DNA from: Nageia nagi
Lineage: Eukaryota; Pinophyta
NCBI GenBank assembly: GCA_050084985.1
Contig: JBITNC010000001.1
Location: forward strand, 210,862,001 to 210,926,000
Length of the DNA: 64,000 bases
Direction: 5' to 3'
Shown here: piece after piece, positions 10,340 to 22,013 of the stretch
How the letters are laid out: each line of letters begins with the position of its first letter
Numbering within the stretch: the first letter of the stretch is position 1
Notes under the pieces: model-generated
What the model was told of the DNA's origin: nothing
The model's input: only the letters and a program-made list of their open reading frames with translations
Databases searched by the model: none
Position numbers and translations under genes: made by a program

Positions 10340-12431
10340 CTCTCATCCTATTTCTCATATCTTAGCTGATCCTTTATGATTATGAGAAGAAGTAGTAGTC
10401 ACACTTCTACTATGAGAATCTGCACCCCTAGCCTCTTTGTACATTGGAAGCACCCTTTGTCCCATTAGATATCATTGTAGGAAGTGTATAGATATCTAAG
10501 GGAATATAACCTAGAGGATGAATGGGATATTTAACAATGGGTACATAGGTAGGAATATCCACTAACTAAGTATCAATAATCTCATAGTAATAATCCTATT
10601 GCTTGCAAATATCCCTAACAAAGGAAGTAGATTATCTCTTTACACTCACAAAATATACCTACTATCCTATCCTATTTCTACAAATTTTGAATCATAGTCT
10701 AAGTTTTATCCCTATCCTATTTGTAATAGTCATGATCAACCCTATACCTAAACCTATCCTCATCATAATTTTGGTACCACTCCAACTGAGCATGCATAGA
10801 CTCATTATGTCCATGAGAGAGGTCAATAAAATATCAAGATTGGGTTAATAGAAACTTGAGCTTTAAAATCTTGCTCAGTAGTGTATCAATGCTAAGAACC
10901 TACAAGGAAGATACCTCCTCCTCTACATATACCTCTCATATCTCTATTTCTTGAGTCTTTTAGGGAAGAGGAACATCCTCCTCACCTTATATTTCCACCT
11001 TTAGAATGTCTCTCTTAGGTCCCATCTTAGCATCCTAACCCTCAACCATGCTAGGTCCAACCCTAGGATCCTCTACACACTAGCGTACTCATCAATCTTG
11101 ATCCTCCTCATATATATCCTCTTTCGCAATCTACCACCAAGTAGCAAACACCTTATTAATAACCACATCATCATCTGCAACCTCCTCATCAATAGCCTCC
11201 TCCTAAGTAGGATCGAGCTCTTCATAAACCAAACTTTGAAGGCCATCGATGGGAATATTTCCCTCTCATTGGTATCATATAGGCTCTAGAGGGACATCTT
11301 GTATAAGGGAAAATTGGCACCTAACATGATTAAAATGAAAGTAATCTAAAAACTTAGTCAATTAACCATTAAGCACCCTGGCCTACCTGATTGATGTAAG
11401 CTTGAACTTAAGCTAATCTCATGTTGGATATAAATGGTAAGGTATGAATATGACATGGTCAAGCACTAGTTGAGTAAGCATATAATGATAATAATGAACA
11501 TCCTTTTATATGTTATCTATCAAATGAATGTAAAAATCCTCCCTCCACCTCATCATGCTAGTAGGATACCTTGTATGGTTGGCAAAACCAAGAATAGAAA
11601 GTTCAAGAGGATAAGCCACAATAATGTGCTCATATGCCCATGCTTAAATAGTAATGGTCATTGATAATGAGGCTTTATGAATATGAGAGTAGAAGAACAA
11701 CTTCCTATAACACTATGCTAACAAGGTAGGCACCCAAGCATACATCATGCCATGTTGAACCATGTCTATGATAATAGGTAACACTGACCATGGAAATCTA
11801 CAATTGCCTATATTAGGTAAGGTATAACACCTTCTAAAAAAATATATGAACCATACCCATCAATAAGGAAAATTTAATACTCCCATATTGATCATCCTAC
11901 CAATACTAATAGTATCTTATGGCTCCTAAATTGATCTTGGACATAATCATATCCACTTTATAGGTACCATACAAATAAAAAATGGATGGTAGAACATCAT
12001 CTCTATTAATTATGTGTTGAATACACCTACGATGAATAGGTAATCAATACAGATGATGAATATTCTCCATTGTAATAGTCATCTCTCCTATTGGTATATA
12101 AAAATTAGAAGTGGTGGAGTCCCACCTCTCAAGTAAAGTAGCTAAAAGAGGGTACTCCCAATGGGTATGACCCATGTAGGTTCTAATCCCAAAACCCACA
12201 CTTTGAAATAAAGTGTGGTATGTAGTAGTAAGAAATGAGAATCCCTCCTATAGTATGGTGGGATAATGTCCTCTAGTCTCAAAGACATCCCAAACCTAGG
12301 AAGCAAAGTAATTAAGCTAAGTAAAAAAAATTCAATTTAGAACGTTGACGATCGGATAACCAAGTTGTAAAATCATCAACATATGCTAGTTAAACACTAA
12401 TGATCCTAAAGCCCTTTAGCTTTAGCCAATA
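10340..12431 (-). pseudogene. Plant mobile domain protein, second (downstream) tandem copy and C-terminal part
   Basis: The minus strand of 12431-10498 repeats the sequence of 14333-12432 almost completely. It again encodes the PMD core: HYPTIL, LFQSVGFGIRTYMGHTHWEY, LLATLLERWDSTTSNFYIP (about 12165-12113), GEMTITMENIHHLYRLPIH, then a decayed C-terminal half. The piece 10497-10340 continues beyond the duplication with Ser/Arg-rich sequence and should be the true 3' end of the gene. PMD proteins of plants (MAIN/MAIL relatives) act in silencing of transposons, and many copies are themselves transposon-borne. Stops such as TAG for Gln are frequent. Confidence 0.7.
10498..12431 (-). repeat. Tandem duplication inside PMD unit A, copy 1 (1.93 kb)
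   Basis: Starts at TAAGGGAATATAACCTAGAG and ends near TAGCCAATAAT; the next copy starts at once at 12432. Identity by eye is above 90 percent. It carries an extra stretch of about 36 bases near 11690-11727 that copy 2 lacks. Confidence 0.88.
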
Positions 12432-14333
12432 ATTTAAGGGAATATAACCTAGAGGAGGAATGGGATATTCAACATCAGGTACATAGGTAGGAATATCCAC
12501 TACCCAAGTATCGATAATCTCATAGTAATAATCCTATTATTTGCAAATATCCCTAACAAAGGAAGTAGATTATCTCTCTACACTCATAGATATACCTACT
12601 ATCATATCCTATTGCTACAAAGTTTGAATCATAGTCTAAGTTATATCCCTCTCCTATTTGTAATATTCATGCTCAACCCTATACCTGATCCTATCCTCAT
12701 CATAATTTTGGTACCACTCCAACTGAGCATGCATAGACTCATTATGTCCATGAGAGAGGTCAAGAAAATATCAAGATTTGGTCAATAGAAACTTGAGCTC
12801 TAAAATCTTACTCAGTAGTGTATCAATTCTAATAACCTATAGGGAAGATACCTCCTCCTCTACATATCTCTCTCATATATCTATTTCTTGAGTCTCTTAG
12901 GTAAGAGGAATATCCTCCTCACCTTATATTTCCACCTTTAGAATGTCTCCCTCAAGTCCCATCTCAGCATCCTAGCCCTCAACCATGGTAGGTCCAACCC
13001 CAAGATCCTCTATACACTAGCATACTCATCAATCTTGATCCTCCTCATCTCTCTTCTATTTCTCAACCTACCACCAAGTAACAAACACCTTATTAATACC
13101 CACATCATCATCTGCAACCTTCTCATTGATAGCCTCCTCCTGAGTAGGATTGAGCTCTGTGTAAACCAAACTTTGAAGGCCATCAATGGGAACATTCCCC
13201 TCTCAGTGGTATCATATAGGCTCTAGAGGGATATCTTGTATAAGGGAAAATTGGCACCTAACATGATTAAAATGAAAGTAATCTAAAAACTCAATCAATC
13301 AACCATTAATCACCTTGGCCCACCTGATCATTGTAAGCTTGACCTCAAGCTAATCTCATGTTGGATATAAATGGTAAGGTATGAATATGACATGGTCAAA
13401 CACTAGTTGAGTAAGCATATAGTGATAATAATGAACATCCTTTTAGATGCTTTCTATCAAATGAATGTAAAAATCCTCCCTCCACCTCATCATGCTAGTA
13501 GGATACCTTGTACGGTTGGCAAAACCAAGAATAGAAAGTCCAAGAGGATAAGCCACAATAATGTGCTCATATGCCCATGCTTAAATAGTAACGGTCATTG
13601 ATAATGAGGCTCTATGACTATGAGAGTAGGCACCCAAGCATACATCATGCCATGTTGAACCATGTCTATGATAATAGGTAACACTGACCATGGAAATCTA
13701 CCACTGCCTGTATTAGGTAAGGTATAACACCTTCTAAAAAAATATATGAATCATACCCATCAAGAAGGAAAATTTGATACTCCCATATTGATCATCCTAC
13801 CAATACTGATAGTATCTTATGGCTCCCAAATTGATCTTGGACATAATCATATCCACTTTGTAGGTACCATACAAATAAAAAATGGATGGTAGAACATCAT
13901 CTCTATCAATTATGTGTTGAATACACCTATGATGAATAGGTAATCAATACAGATGATGAATATTCTCCATTGTAATAGTCATCTCTCCTATTGGTATATA
14001 AAAATTAGAAGTGGTGGAGTCCCACCTCTCAAGTAAAGTAGCTAAAAGAGGGTACTCCCAATGGATATGACCCATGTAGGTTCTAATCCCAAAACCCACA
14101 CTTTGAAATAAAGTGTGGTATGTAGTAGTAAGAAATGAGAATCCCTCCTATAGTATGGTGGGATAATGTCCTCTAGGCTCGAAGACATCCAAACCTAGGA
14201 AGCAAAGTAATTAAGATAAGTAAAAAAAAAAATCAATTTAGAACATTCATGATCAGATAACCAAGTTGCGAAATCATCGACATCTGCTAGTCAAACACTA
14301 ACGATCCTAAAGCCCTTCAACTCTAGCCAATGA
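12432..14333 (-). repeat. Tandem duplication inside PMD unit A, copy 2 (1.90 kb)
   Basis: Direct repeat of 10498-12431. The gene's 5' part is attached to this copy, so the duplication is intragenic and produces a doubled PMD. The missing 36 bases lie between two GTAG tetranucleotides in copy 1, as expected of a small slippage deletion at 13628. Confidence 0.88.
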
Positions 14334-14600
14334 TCATGGTTGAAAAAATATAAAATTCTCAAAGACATTTAAAATTAAATAAAACTCAAAATTTAAATGG
14401 TTAAAAAATTCCTAAATGCAAAAATAATAATTCCTATAATTTTTTATTTTTTTAATTAAGTAATAAAAATGCATCAATAAGCAAAAAACCAAAAAAGAGG
14501 TGTTTTAAAACCATACCTCCTCTCTCATCAGCCTCATACAGATAGTTAGCATCCTCATTGATGGCATCTTATCCCACAGAACATGACATGGTGCCTAAGT
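12432..14600 (-). pseudogene. Plant mobile domain (PMD) protein, first copy with 5' end
   Basis: Read on the minus strand: a short first exon (about 14590-14510, ending GAGGAG before GTATGG), an AT-rich intron, then from about 14340 HWLELKGFRIVSV, LADVDDFATWLSD, HYPTIL-like sequence, FQSVGFGIRTYMG, LLATLLERWDSTTSNF (about 14065-14013), GEMTITMENIHHLYRLPIH, VDMIMSKINLGAIRYY and a C-terminal acidic part with LNPTQEEAINEKVADDD (about 13170-13095). The ERWDxxTxxFxxPxGEMTxTxxD/E core is the PMD signature. Copy B at 33 kb has the same order, including the acidic LNPTNDEDY stretch. Frame breaks and TAG stops make it a pseudogene. Confidence 0.72.
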
Positions 14601-15645
14601 AGACCGATCAACCATGAGAAAAGAGTAAGAAACTGATAAGGGTTCTAAAAAAATATAAAAGATATAAAAAAATGATAAGTCACTTTGTATTTTTTATTTT
14701 GATAGTGATCAAGAACATCGATGATTTTAAGTTGAACATCGATGATTTGTTAAGCATACCGATGATTAGAACTAGTTTTCGATGACCCATAATACCATGA
14801 AAATATGAAAAATTCAAAAAATAAGTGAATGATGGATAAAACCTTTAAATCCTTTATCTAATTCATAATTGAGACAACAAAAACCAACTAAGATCAAAAA
14901 ATATACAAAAATTTAAGTCCTCCTAGTTTAAGTTTAGTTTAGATTTATAACAAAAAATACAAAAAATGATTAAACCTTTCTTCTAGCATAGAAATTTGTA
15001 TGAAAAGTATATACTCATGATCCCTTGTAAGGTGACATCAAAAAGACTATCATTAATGCCTCACACTAAAAAATAAAAATAAACATATACATATGAAAAA
15101 CCCTAAAAACTAAAAAAATTGTCAAAGACAAAAATAATAAGTTTTTTACTTGTTGACTTGACCAAAGTCAAGATTTTTAAAAAAAATAAAACCCATGAGT
15201 TATTTTGAATTTGAAAATGATCCTTCTTTTGACAAACAAAATAGAAGGAATGGTTTAGATATGACTCAAAATATTATATGAACTTTAGTGTAAGATCATC
15301 ATGTAACCTAATTGCTAGGATGAAAAATGGAACAATCAAAACTTTGTATTCATAGGAAAACTTCATCACATGCTAGCTTTAGTATACATTCAATAGCATA
15401 GAGATTTTTCATGTACCTACTATAAATAGCACATAGTATAGTGATATTGACGAGGTTCTCTTTGATAATTCAACCACACTACTATCAAAACATGTCAAAT
15501 GCAAAAGATCAAAAAATGAATTTAATCATAATTCAATCAATTAAATTTTAATTATTCATAGGGAATAGGTTAATCCAAAACATTGAATAAAATTCAAAAA
15601 ATACAAGTTAAGAAACTTGAATGCACCTCCCTTTAAGAAGGTAAG

Positions 15646-15690
15646 TTTTTGAATTATCCTCTACTTACAAACTAGTAGATAATTCAAAAA
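15646..15690 (-). other. Conserved hairpin upstream of PMD gene A
   Basis: Arms TTTTTGAATTAT + CTACT and AGTAG + ATAATTCAAAAA pair over 17 bases with a three-base bulge on one arm (TCC or equivalent). The same hairpin with the same bulge recurs at 31818-31862 at the matching place in unit B. Function unknown. Confidence 0.7.
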
Positions 15691-15699
15691 TGAGCAAAA

Positions 15700-16555
15700 T
15701 GTAGATACCCAAAAATGACCACTTTTTTTATAGATAAAATAAGGATAAAAAAATTAAAGTAAATTAAAAAGTTTACTATAGTCTTCCAAATACCACTTCC
15801 TGACACCTTGACACCAGTGATTCATCCTAGACATTGGCATCCAATATCTAGATGTTAGCAATTCTAAAGTTGGCAAAAGCAAAATAAAAAAATGATAACA
15901 TCTAAATTACCTTAGGAATAAATTCAAGGATAATAGATGACTCATCATCCATCTAATGCATCCCCACTTTGGATCATAGCCATGAAAAATTTGGATAGGC
16001 TTTTCTATCTAAATTTTTTTCTAAAAATCAAAAACTTTGCTTGTTTCCAAAATCTATAAATAAAGCCTTCAACCATGAAGCAAAGGGATCCTATTTGAAT
16101 GCAAAGTTACTCTATCAAAACACATCCAAGTATTACTAGGTTAGATTCATTATTATTTTACATTATATATTCTTATGTATGTTCACTTTATGCTAATTTT
16201 ATGATATGAATAGGTATGTGTGATGTATTTTTTATTTGCATGTATGCAGGGTCCACAAGTGTAGAGTAGCTAGACTAATCAGAGAAACTCTTAAAGAGTT
16301 AAATAAACTAGAGAGATCCATATTTTTTATGCAAGTTTTAGAAGACAGTCCTTAAATATTAAAGACACTAAAATCAGGCATACAAAGGCCTAAACATTCT
16401 TTTGTAAAAAAATCCCTTTTTGTAAGGCAACAAATCGAAATAGATTCATCATTTGTAATCATTTTATGGTCTACTCAAGAGTAATAAAGACAATTATTGG
16501 TTGTAACATGTCTTATCTTGTTTGCTAATAGGGTTACTTTTTGAGCACAAAAGTA
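15700..16555 (-). other. Upstream region of PMD unit A
   Basis: No coding. On the minus strand it aligns loosely with 30905-31810 of unit B, including the GGACCCT-CATACATGC block (16256-16240 versus 31264-31280) and a TATTTATAG TATA-like block (16054-16062 versus 31456-31464). Confidence 0.5.
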
Positions 16556-16559
16556 TAGA

Positions 16560-17110
16560 CTAAAGGTATCACCTCAACCCACTTGGTAAGGTACTTAGTA
16601 TTAGTGATAATAAACTTATAACTTCCTAATGAAGGGGGGAAAATTAACTAACAAAATCAAAGCCCCATTGGGTTAAAGACCACATGGCCTAGATAGGCTG
16701 AAGAGGCTAAAACAAGATATGATGAATATGAGCATGATGTTGACACTTGATGCACTTCTTAACATATTCATTCTAATTACACTCCATGATAGGTAAGTAA
16801 TAACCCATTCCTAGGATATATTTACCTATAATAATGCCATTAAAGTGTCCATCATAAATTTCATCATGATAATCTAATATGGTAATGTGTTGGTTGCAAT
16901 ACTTAAGATAATGAATGAGGATTTTGTTGAAATATCACTTGTAGAGTACATCCCATAAAAGTGCATACTGAGTGGATCAATGCTTAAAGGCTTACTTCTC
17001 ATTAGAAGACATGTCAAGAGGAAGGGCATTCCACTTGAGGTACTTGTGAAGCTACTTGTACCATAAGTCTTGATACTTAGCTAAAATATTATTGATCTTG
17101 ATTTTAGTGA
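16560..17110 (-). pseudogene. Element G integrase, N-terminal part
   Basis: The minus strand encodes the HHCC zinc region of integrase: HDEIYDGHFNG, KYILGMGYYLPIMECN and EYVKKCIKCQHHAH, followed by the start of the catalytic core (PL-QWGFDFVS with the first Asp) and a KYLTKWVE-like stretch. The second catalytic Asp and the Glu are absent because the sequence leaves the family at about 16560. In the intact family integrase inserts the element's DNA into the genome. Confidence 0.8.
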
Positions 17111-17329
17111 GAATATAAGGAAAAGGTGAGTTGATTAATGACCTCTTAATAGTCACAACATCCACATGTTAGATACATCAATGAGGATTAGGTGGAATGA
17201 GTGATCCTAAAGAATCCATGGTATCCATGAACCTATTGGATGGACTAGGAGTGGACTTCATATTATAAGCTTTGAAGCACTTGAGGATCTTGATGATCTC
17301 CTCTCTATAAGACTTGATGAGTTCATTAT

Positions 17330-17480
17330 GATACTACTCTAAGCATCTAGTTAATGACTAAGAGAGAATCACTATAGATCATGAGTCACTCAATATTGAG
17401 CTTGATGGTAGTCCTAAGGCCTAGGATTAAGGCTTCATACTTATCATTATTATTTATGTAAGGAAAAGCTAACTTGAAAT
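17330..17480 (-). pseudogene. Element G archaeal-type RNase H (aRH), partial
   Basis: LAFPYINNNDKYEALILG, LRTTIKLNIE-LMIYSDS and LLVINKMLR on the minus strand match the middle of the second RNase H of Tat elements, with the E of YEAL and the D of SDS. The FDG strand that should precede it is not clear. The order after RNase H and before integrase is standard for Tat. Confidence 0.75.
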
Positions 17481-18720
17481 AATAAGGGATGGAGACACCA
17501 CAAGGTATGAAGAAGAAAACTCTTGCACCTCGCCTTTTCTCATACTTTGATCCAAGTACATAGTCATATCAAATTCCTCATGTGTATTGACAAACTCTTC
17601 CTTTTTGTCAATATTAAATATATCCTTATTAGGAAGATTGATATTTAGAACATAATTTTTTAGCAAGTGTGCTTTATCCAATTGATCTATTATTACCTCA
17701 TATTTAATGGATTTTTGACTAACAAACTCAAGGTCAAACTTTGATAAAAACATGAGCCACTTAAATTTTTGATAATTATTATAAGTCTTTCTTATCATAT
17801 ACTAAAGGGGATTAGCATAATCAATTATGTATGTCATATGATTAAGCATCTAATGACATGATTTCTTAGCTACAAAAATGATGGCAAGGCAAAGGCACTC
17901 CATATAGATGTATCTGATCTCATAGTTAAAAAGAGTATAACTAAGGTAGTAGATGGCCTACTCTTTTCCTTAGTCATTCTTTAGGGTAAGCATGACACCT
18001 AAGGAAAAATTAGTAATTGAAAGGTATATATGGAAAGGGATAACATCTCTAGGAGGGATAAATATGGGAGGAGTGGTGAGATACCTCTTGATTTCATTAA
18101 AATCTTGTTGGTACTTCTCATTCCACTCGAATACAACATCCTTCTTCAAGAGCTCATTAAAAGGGAGACACTTATTTGAATGTTGAGCTATGAATCAATG
18201 AATAGCCTAGATCTCACCTTGAAGACTCCTCAAGTTTTTGATATTATGAGGTGGATACATATCCATAATGGCTTTTACCTTCTTAGGATTGATCTCCATG
18301 CCATCCTTTGACATGATGAAACCTAAGAGCTTACCCGATGTGACACCAATGACACACTTCTTAGGATTCAACCTAACATTATGCTTAAGAAGATAATGGA
18401 AGACCTTTTGAAGAATGTCCTAGTATTATTTGCACATCTTGGACATGGTTAAAATATCATCAACATAATATTACACAATATCATGCATCATATCATGGAA
18501 TATATAGTTCATGCCCCTTTAATAGGTAACACCAATATTCTTAAGACTGAAAGGTATGACCCTATAAAAATAGGTACCCTAAGGCCAACCAAATTTCCTA
18601 AATAATTGGATGTTACAATATACATCCTAAATTTTATACTCCCCTAAGCTAAGACTATCATATTACACCAAGATAGAATAATTTTTAGAATCATCATCAT
18701 CCTCATCCTAAGTGACCTTA
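17469..18720 (-). pseudogene. pol: Element G reverse transcriptase palm/thumb and RNase H
   Basis: From high to low coordinates: the GVTY-RGMNYIFHDMMHDIV stretch before the palm, YYVDDIL at 18457-18474 (catalytic DD intact), VRLNLKKC-like thumb with GKLLGFIMSKDGMEINPKKV, the RNase H region with YYLSYTLFNYEIRYIYME, and the terminal KFKWLMFLSKFDLEFVSQKS in the open stretch 17469-17798. RT fingers with the first Asp are missing, lost with the stretch around 18720-19000. Several TAG stops. Confidence 0.78.
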
Positions 18721-19200
18721 TCAATGTGAGAAACATGACACTCTTTATCTAGGGAAAGTTCAGATGTCATGCATAATGAATGATTAAGGTCATGTTATAT
18801 GGGGGAACCTAAATATAAGATTGATGTTGTGTGGGCTTGGGTTTAGTCTTATTAACTTAATGCCTATAACCTGATCAATGTGGTGAAGGGGATTACATGG
18901 GTGACTTACCATTGGATGCATATGTTAAGGTACATCCAATGGAGGTGATGATGGTGAAGGTATTGAACTAAGTGAGTGTTACTGATAAGGATTTTTAAGG
19001 TTGGGGACCTTATGAAATATATGATAATGATTGATTAGGACTATTATTCATAATGATAGTGATAGTTAGCAAACTAGTCATGGAAAATAGATCAAGAACA
19101 TTGATTTGGTTGCAATCATTAAAAGGGTTTGGATACATAAGAATACAATATGTTTCACCCTCATAAAAATACTTAAATAAACCATATTTTGAATATTATA
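18720..19200 (-). other. Junction between protease and RT of element G, no clear domain
   Basis: Minus-strand Asp-rich DEDDDDSKNYSIL at about 18715-18680 and non-coding sequence with repeated GGTGATGATGGTGAAGG-type stretches. The RT fingers expected here are absent. Confidence 0.45.
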
Positions 19201-19700
19201 TACCCTCAATATCATCTATCTAATATCTACCCAAAAAAATATTATATTGTATATCACCTTCTACAACATATGACAAGCTATAGGAATACATCTTGCCCTT
19301 ATCTTAATGGGGATCGCAACAACTCCCAAAGTAGTATATAATGTGATGTTAAAGGCCCATATGGATAATCTTGGATCACTCAAATATGAAATGGGTATCT
19401 TAATATTCTAAAGTACAATTGTAGACACAAAATTAATATTTTAACCCTCATCAATCATAACTCTCTTGACTCCTTTAATATCAATATCAATAATGATATA
19501 AATAGCGATATGTTTCTTCTTTACTCCTACAAAATGATATACTTCATCCATGTAAAACATGATATATGGTCTTATGTAATTATTAATAGATGCATAAAAC
19601 TCCACAAAGGTATTGGCATCATAATTTGATAACTCAATTGTCTTAAGTATATCATTCAAGGTACCTCTATAAGCCTTATATAGTTGGATCAAATCCCATA
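19200..19700 (-). pseudogene. Element G aspartic protease
   Basis: The open stretch 19441-19692 leads into VKRVMIDEGSKINFVST, the active-site loop in Tat form (D-E-G-S in place of D-S/T-G-S/A), then ISYLSDPRLSIWAFN, LYTTLGVVAIPIKI and NI(I)(F)LGRY-IDDIEGI, the ILG-like flap end. The order after gag and the LSDPRL-like wording fit the protease of Tat/Ogre-type gag-pro. Broken by stops after 19440. Confidence 0.68.
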
Positions 19701-19989
19701 AGGATAAATTAGATTAAGTTAGCCTTAATTATTCTTCTAACTAATTCTTGATAGTAATAACTAATCTAGAAGGTTATGTTTTCACATGAAGATTAACTAG
19801 TTTTCCTAATTATTGAGGTCTTTTATCTTTAGGTGGAGGTGCTCTTTCCCCTCCCCTTCCTATGCATGTAGCCATATTTACTGGTTCTCCACCCATCATA
19901 CCAATAAACTCTAAAGGTAAGGGATAACCATATGTTACTTATGTATATGTGGATGCCATGGTACTCACTTCATTGATGTAGGTATCATG

Positions 19990-22013
19990 CCTTGGAAAAG
20001 GATTTTGATACACCCCCAAATCCCTATTGGGTTGAGCTTGGGGGGATCATGTAGATACTTTTGTCTATCATCGATTAATCTTTGAATAGTGGACATTAGA
20101 TGCTGATATTTGTTTGTTCATTATCCCCTTTAATTATGGAATACACAAAACTCATCCATGTACCATTGTGTCTTTACACCATTAGGATCCTCTTGTTTAA
20201 CCTCAAGAAGTGTAATAATTCTAGCATCTAATAGCTTCCTAAGAATTTCCTAAATTGGCTATGCTAATGGTGTCCAATTTCATTATTTTTATTGTGGTTT
20301 TCTAGGTGGTATATGTGGTCTTGTTTGATTATTGGCTTGATTGTTACCTTGATTAGTTTATTCTTGATCCTATTTTTAATATTGATTCCTTGGTTGATTA
20401 TTCCTTTGTCATCTAGGAGGTTTTAGGTCCAAGATTGGTTATGCTTGATTAACCACATAAGTGATTTGATTTATTTATGGCTTAGGTTGGGGTTGGTTGA
20501 AGTTTCCACTATTGTTACAATTATTTTGGTTATTTTCTTTCTTCCATAGCTTAATTTTACCTTATTGGCTCTTTACTTTAATTATCTCAGCTTTGGATAA
20601 GGCATCCTTAAAGTTGATATTCCTTTGAATTTGGAGGATGAAAAAGATATGTTTGTTGTAACTCCTAGAAAATAATTTAACCAACTCTTCTTGTGGTAGT
20701 GTGTAGGGCATATTCCTTACTTGATTATACAATCCTTGAGAATGAAATTGAGTTGGTCTATGTGATGGATCTTGGACTTTATGAAATGATTAGAAATATT
20801 TTTTAGTGGGAGTAGGCCCCCTAGATTGAGTACCAGCATATACTTATGAAGGATTAGGATTTTGAGATTGGGAATATGTTCATATGAATACTTGATAAGG
20901 AGGAAGGTATAGAGGAAAAATATTAATGTGCACCTTTTGTTGAGAATTATTAGGTTGTACTTATGATTAGAGTATCTCTTGAGGATTAGGATTTGTTATA
21001 TTGCTAGGAATTATAGGTTGTAATTGATAAGATGCATTAGGTTGATCAATGCTAACAACTTAAGGAGGAGTTATAATCCTAAAGTCTTGAGAATTAATTT
21101 TTACCCCTTACCCTTAGGATTTTGTATGAGTTTCCATAATTTATCAAATTATTTTAGCTTTTTGGAGCCTATACCAATCCTCAAATATTTGAACCTTCTC
21201 ATCATCATCATGGTGAGGAATGCTAGATGGTCTTAGAGTGGGAGGTTCAAATTATGGTTGTGATGATTGGACCAATGGATCTAATTGAGAAATCAATGGG
21301 GATTAGGGTAAACTTGATGATAATTATTAATATTTCTTTGAGAAAATAGGAAAGTATGCAATAATTATGGATGGAAGAGAAAAATAATATTGATTTATTT
21401 TATAAAACTCTTCTTTAAATAGAAGCTTATATGCTCTCATTTGTCTTAATACAGTAAAAGGAGAATTAGGTTATTCTTATGATTGAGGATATGGTATTTG
21501 AGAAGGTTAGGGTTCATAATAAGGTGGATATATGGTGTAAATATAGGATAGGTAAGGAGGAGGTAAAGGTTGTAACACCCTTGTATCCTCTCTTAAGGAA
21601 GTTATAGGATTCCCAAAAGGTTGGTTCTCCATGTTAGGAACATGGGGTGATGAAGACCTAGAACCAAGAGGTTGTTTAGCCTTAAATTATTGGAAGAGGG
21701 TTTGGACATAAGAATCACTCAAAAAGAGTTTTCCTCAAAGGGAATATCATCTTGAACATTCTCCACATAATGTGGTAAACTAGGTTCCCAAAAAAAGGAT
21801 TATTACGAACACTTGCTTACATGTATCTATAGGATTAGGAACCCTCTTAAAGATATGGGACAATGACACATCTAGATGGAGAGGTTAAAATAACAAATAT
21901 GAAACATGAGGTAAATATGGATGGGAAGGAGGATTAGAAGGTACTTCCCTATCTTATCTAGCTCTAAGTTGTGCTCTAGTTTCAACCAAATTAGTATGAG
22001 GTTCATTATCCAT
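19990..22013 (-). pseudogene. gag: Element G gag
   Basis: The start ATG at 22013 on the minus strand gives MDNEPHTNLVETRAQLRAR, followed by a Pro/Ser-rich part (LREDTRVLQPLPPPYLSYIY near 21590). The conserved block lies at 20800-20560: QGLYNQVRNMPYTLPQEELVKLFSRSY and FKDALSKAEIIKVKSQ, then a Gln/Asn/Pro-rich linker and, near 20160-20060, a WYMDEFCVFHN...YQHLMSTIQRLIDD stretch like the knuckle region of Tat gag. About eight stops, mostly TAG/TAA where Gln is typical. The start was chosen because nothing coding is visible upstream. Confidence 0.65.

Larger units (their letters stand above)
9900..16555 (-). mobile_element. PMD unit A: plant mobile domain repeat unit
   Basis: The unit reads on the minus strand from about 16555. 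From there through the hairpin (15646-15690), the first exon region (about 14590-14510), the PMD coding part and the 3' flank, it aligns with unit B (plus, from about 30905). Its upstream end coincides with the point where the integrase of element G stops (about 16560). I found no LTRs or terminal inverted repeats, so the element class is open; PMD proteins are known to be carried by Mutator-like DNA transposons and by retroelements. The left end near 9900 is approximate. Confidence 0.5.
16560..22013 (-). mobile_element. Element G: Tat-type Ty3/gypsy retrotransposon, truncated in integrase
   Basis: Minus strand order gag (22013 downward), protease, RT, RNase H, second (archaeal-type) RNase H, integrase N-terminal part. 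The second RNase H between RNase H and integrase marks the Tat lineage. Integrase stops at about 16560 where PMD unit A begins. RT's N-terminal fingers are missing between 18720 and 19000, so there is an internal deletion too. Confidence 0.78.

Noticed and set aside
11098-11664. Plus-strand open frames (repeated at 13035-13601)
   Set aside because: They lie antisense to PMD gene A, and the two pairs exist only because of the tandem duplication; the conserved PMD motifs are on the minus strand.
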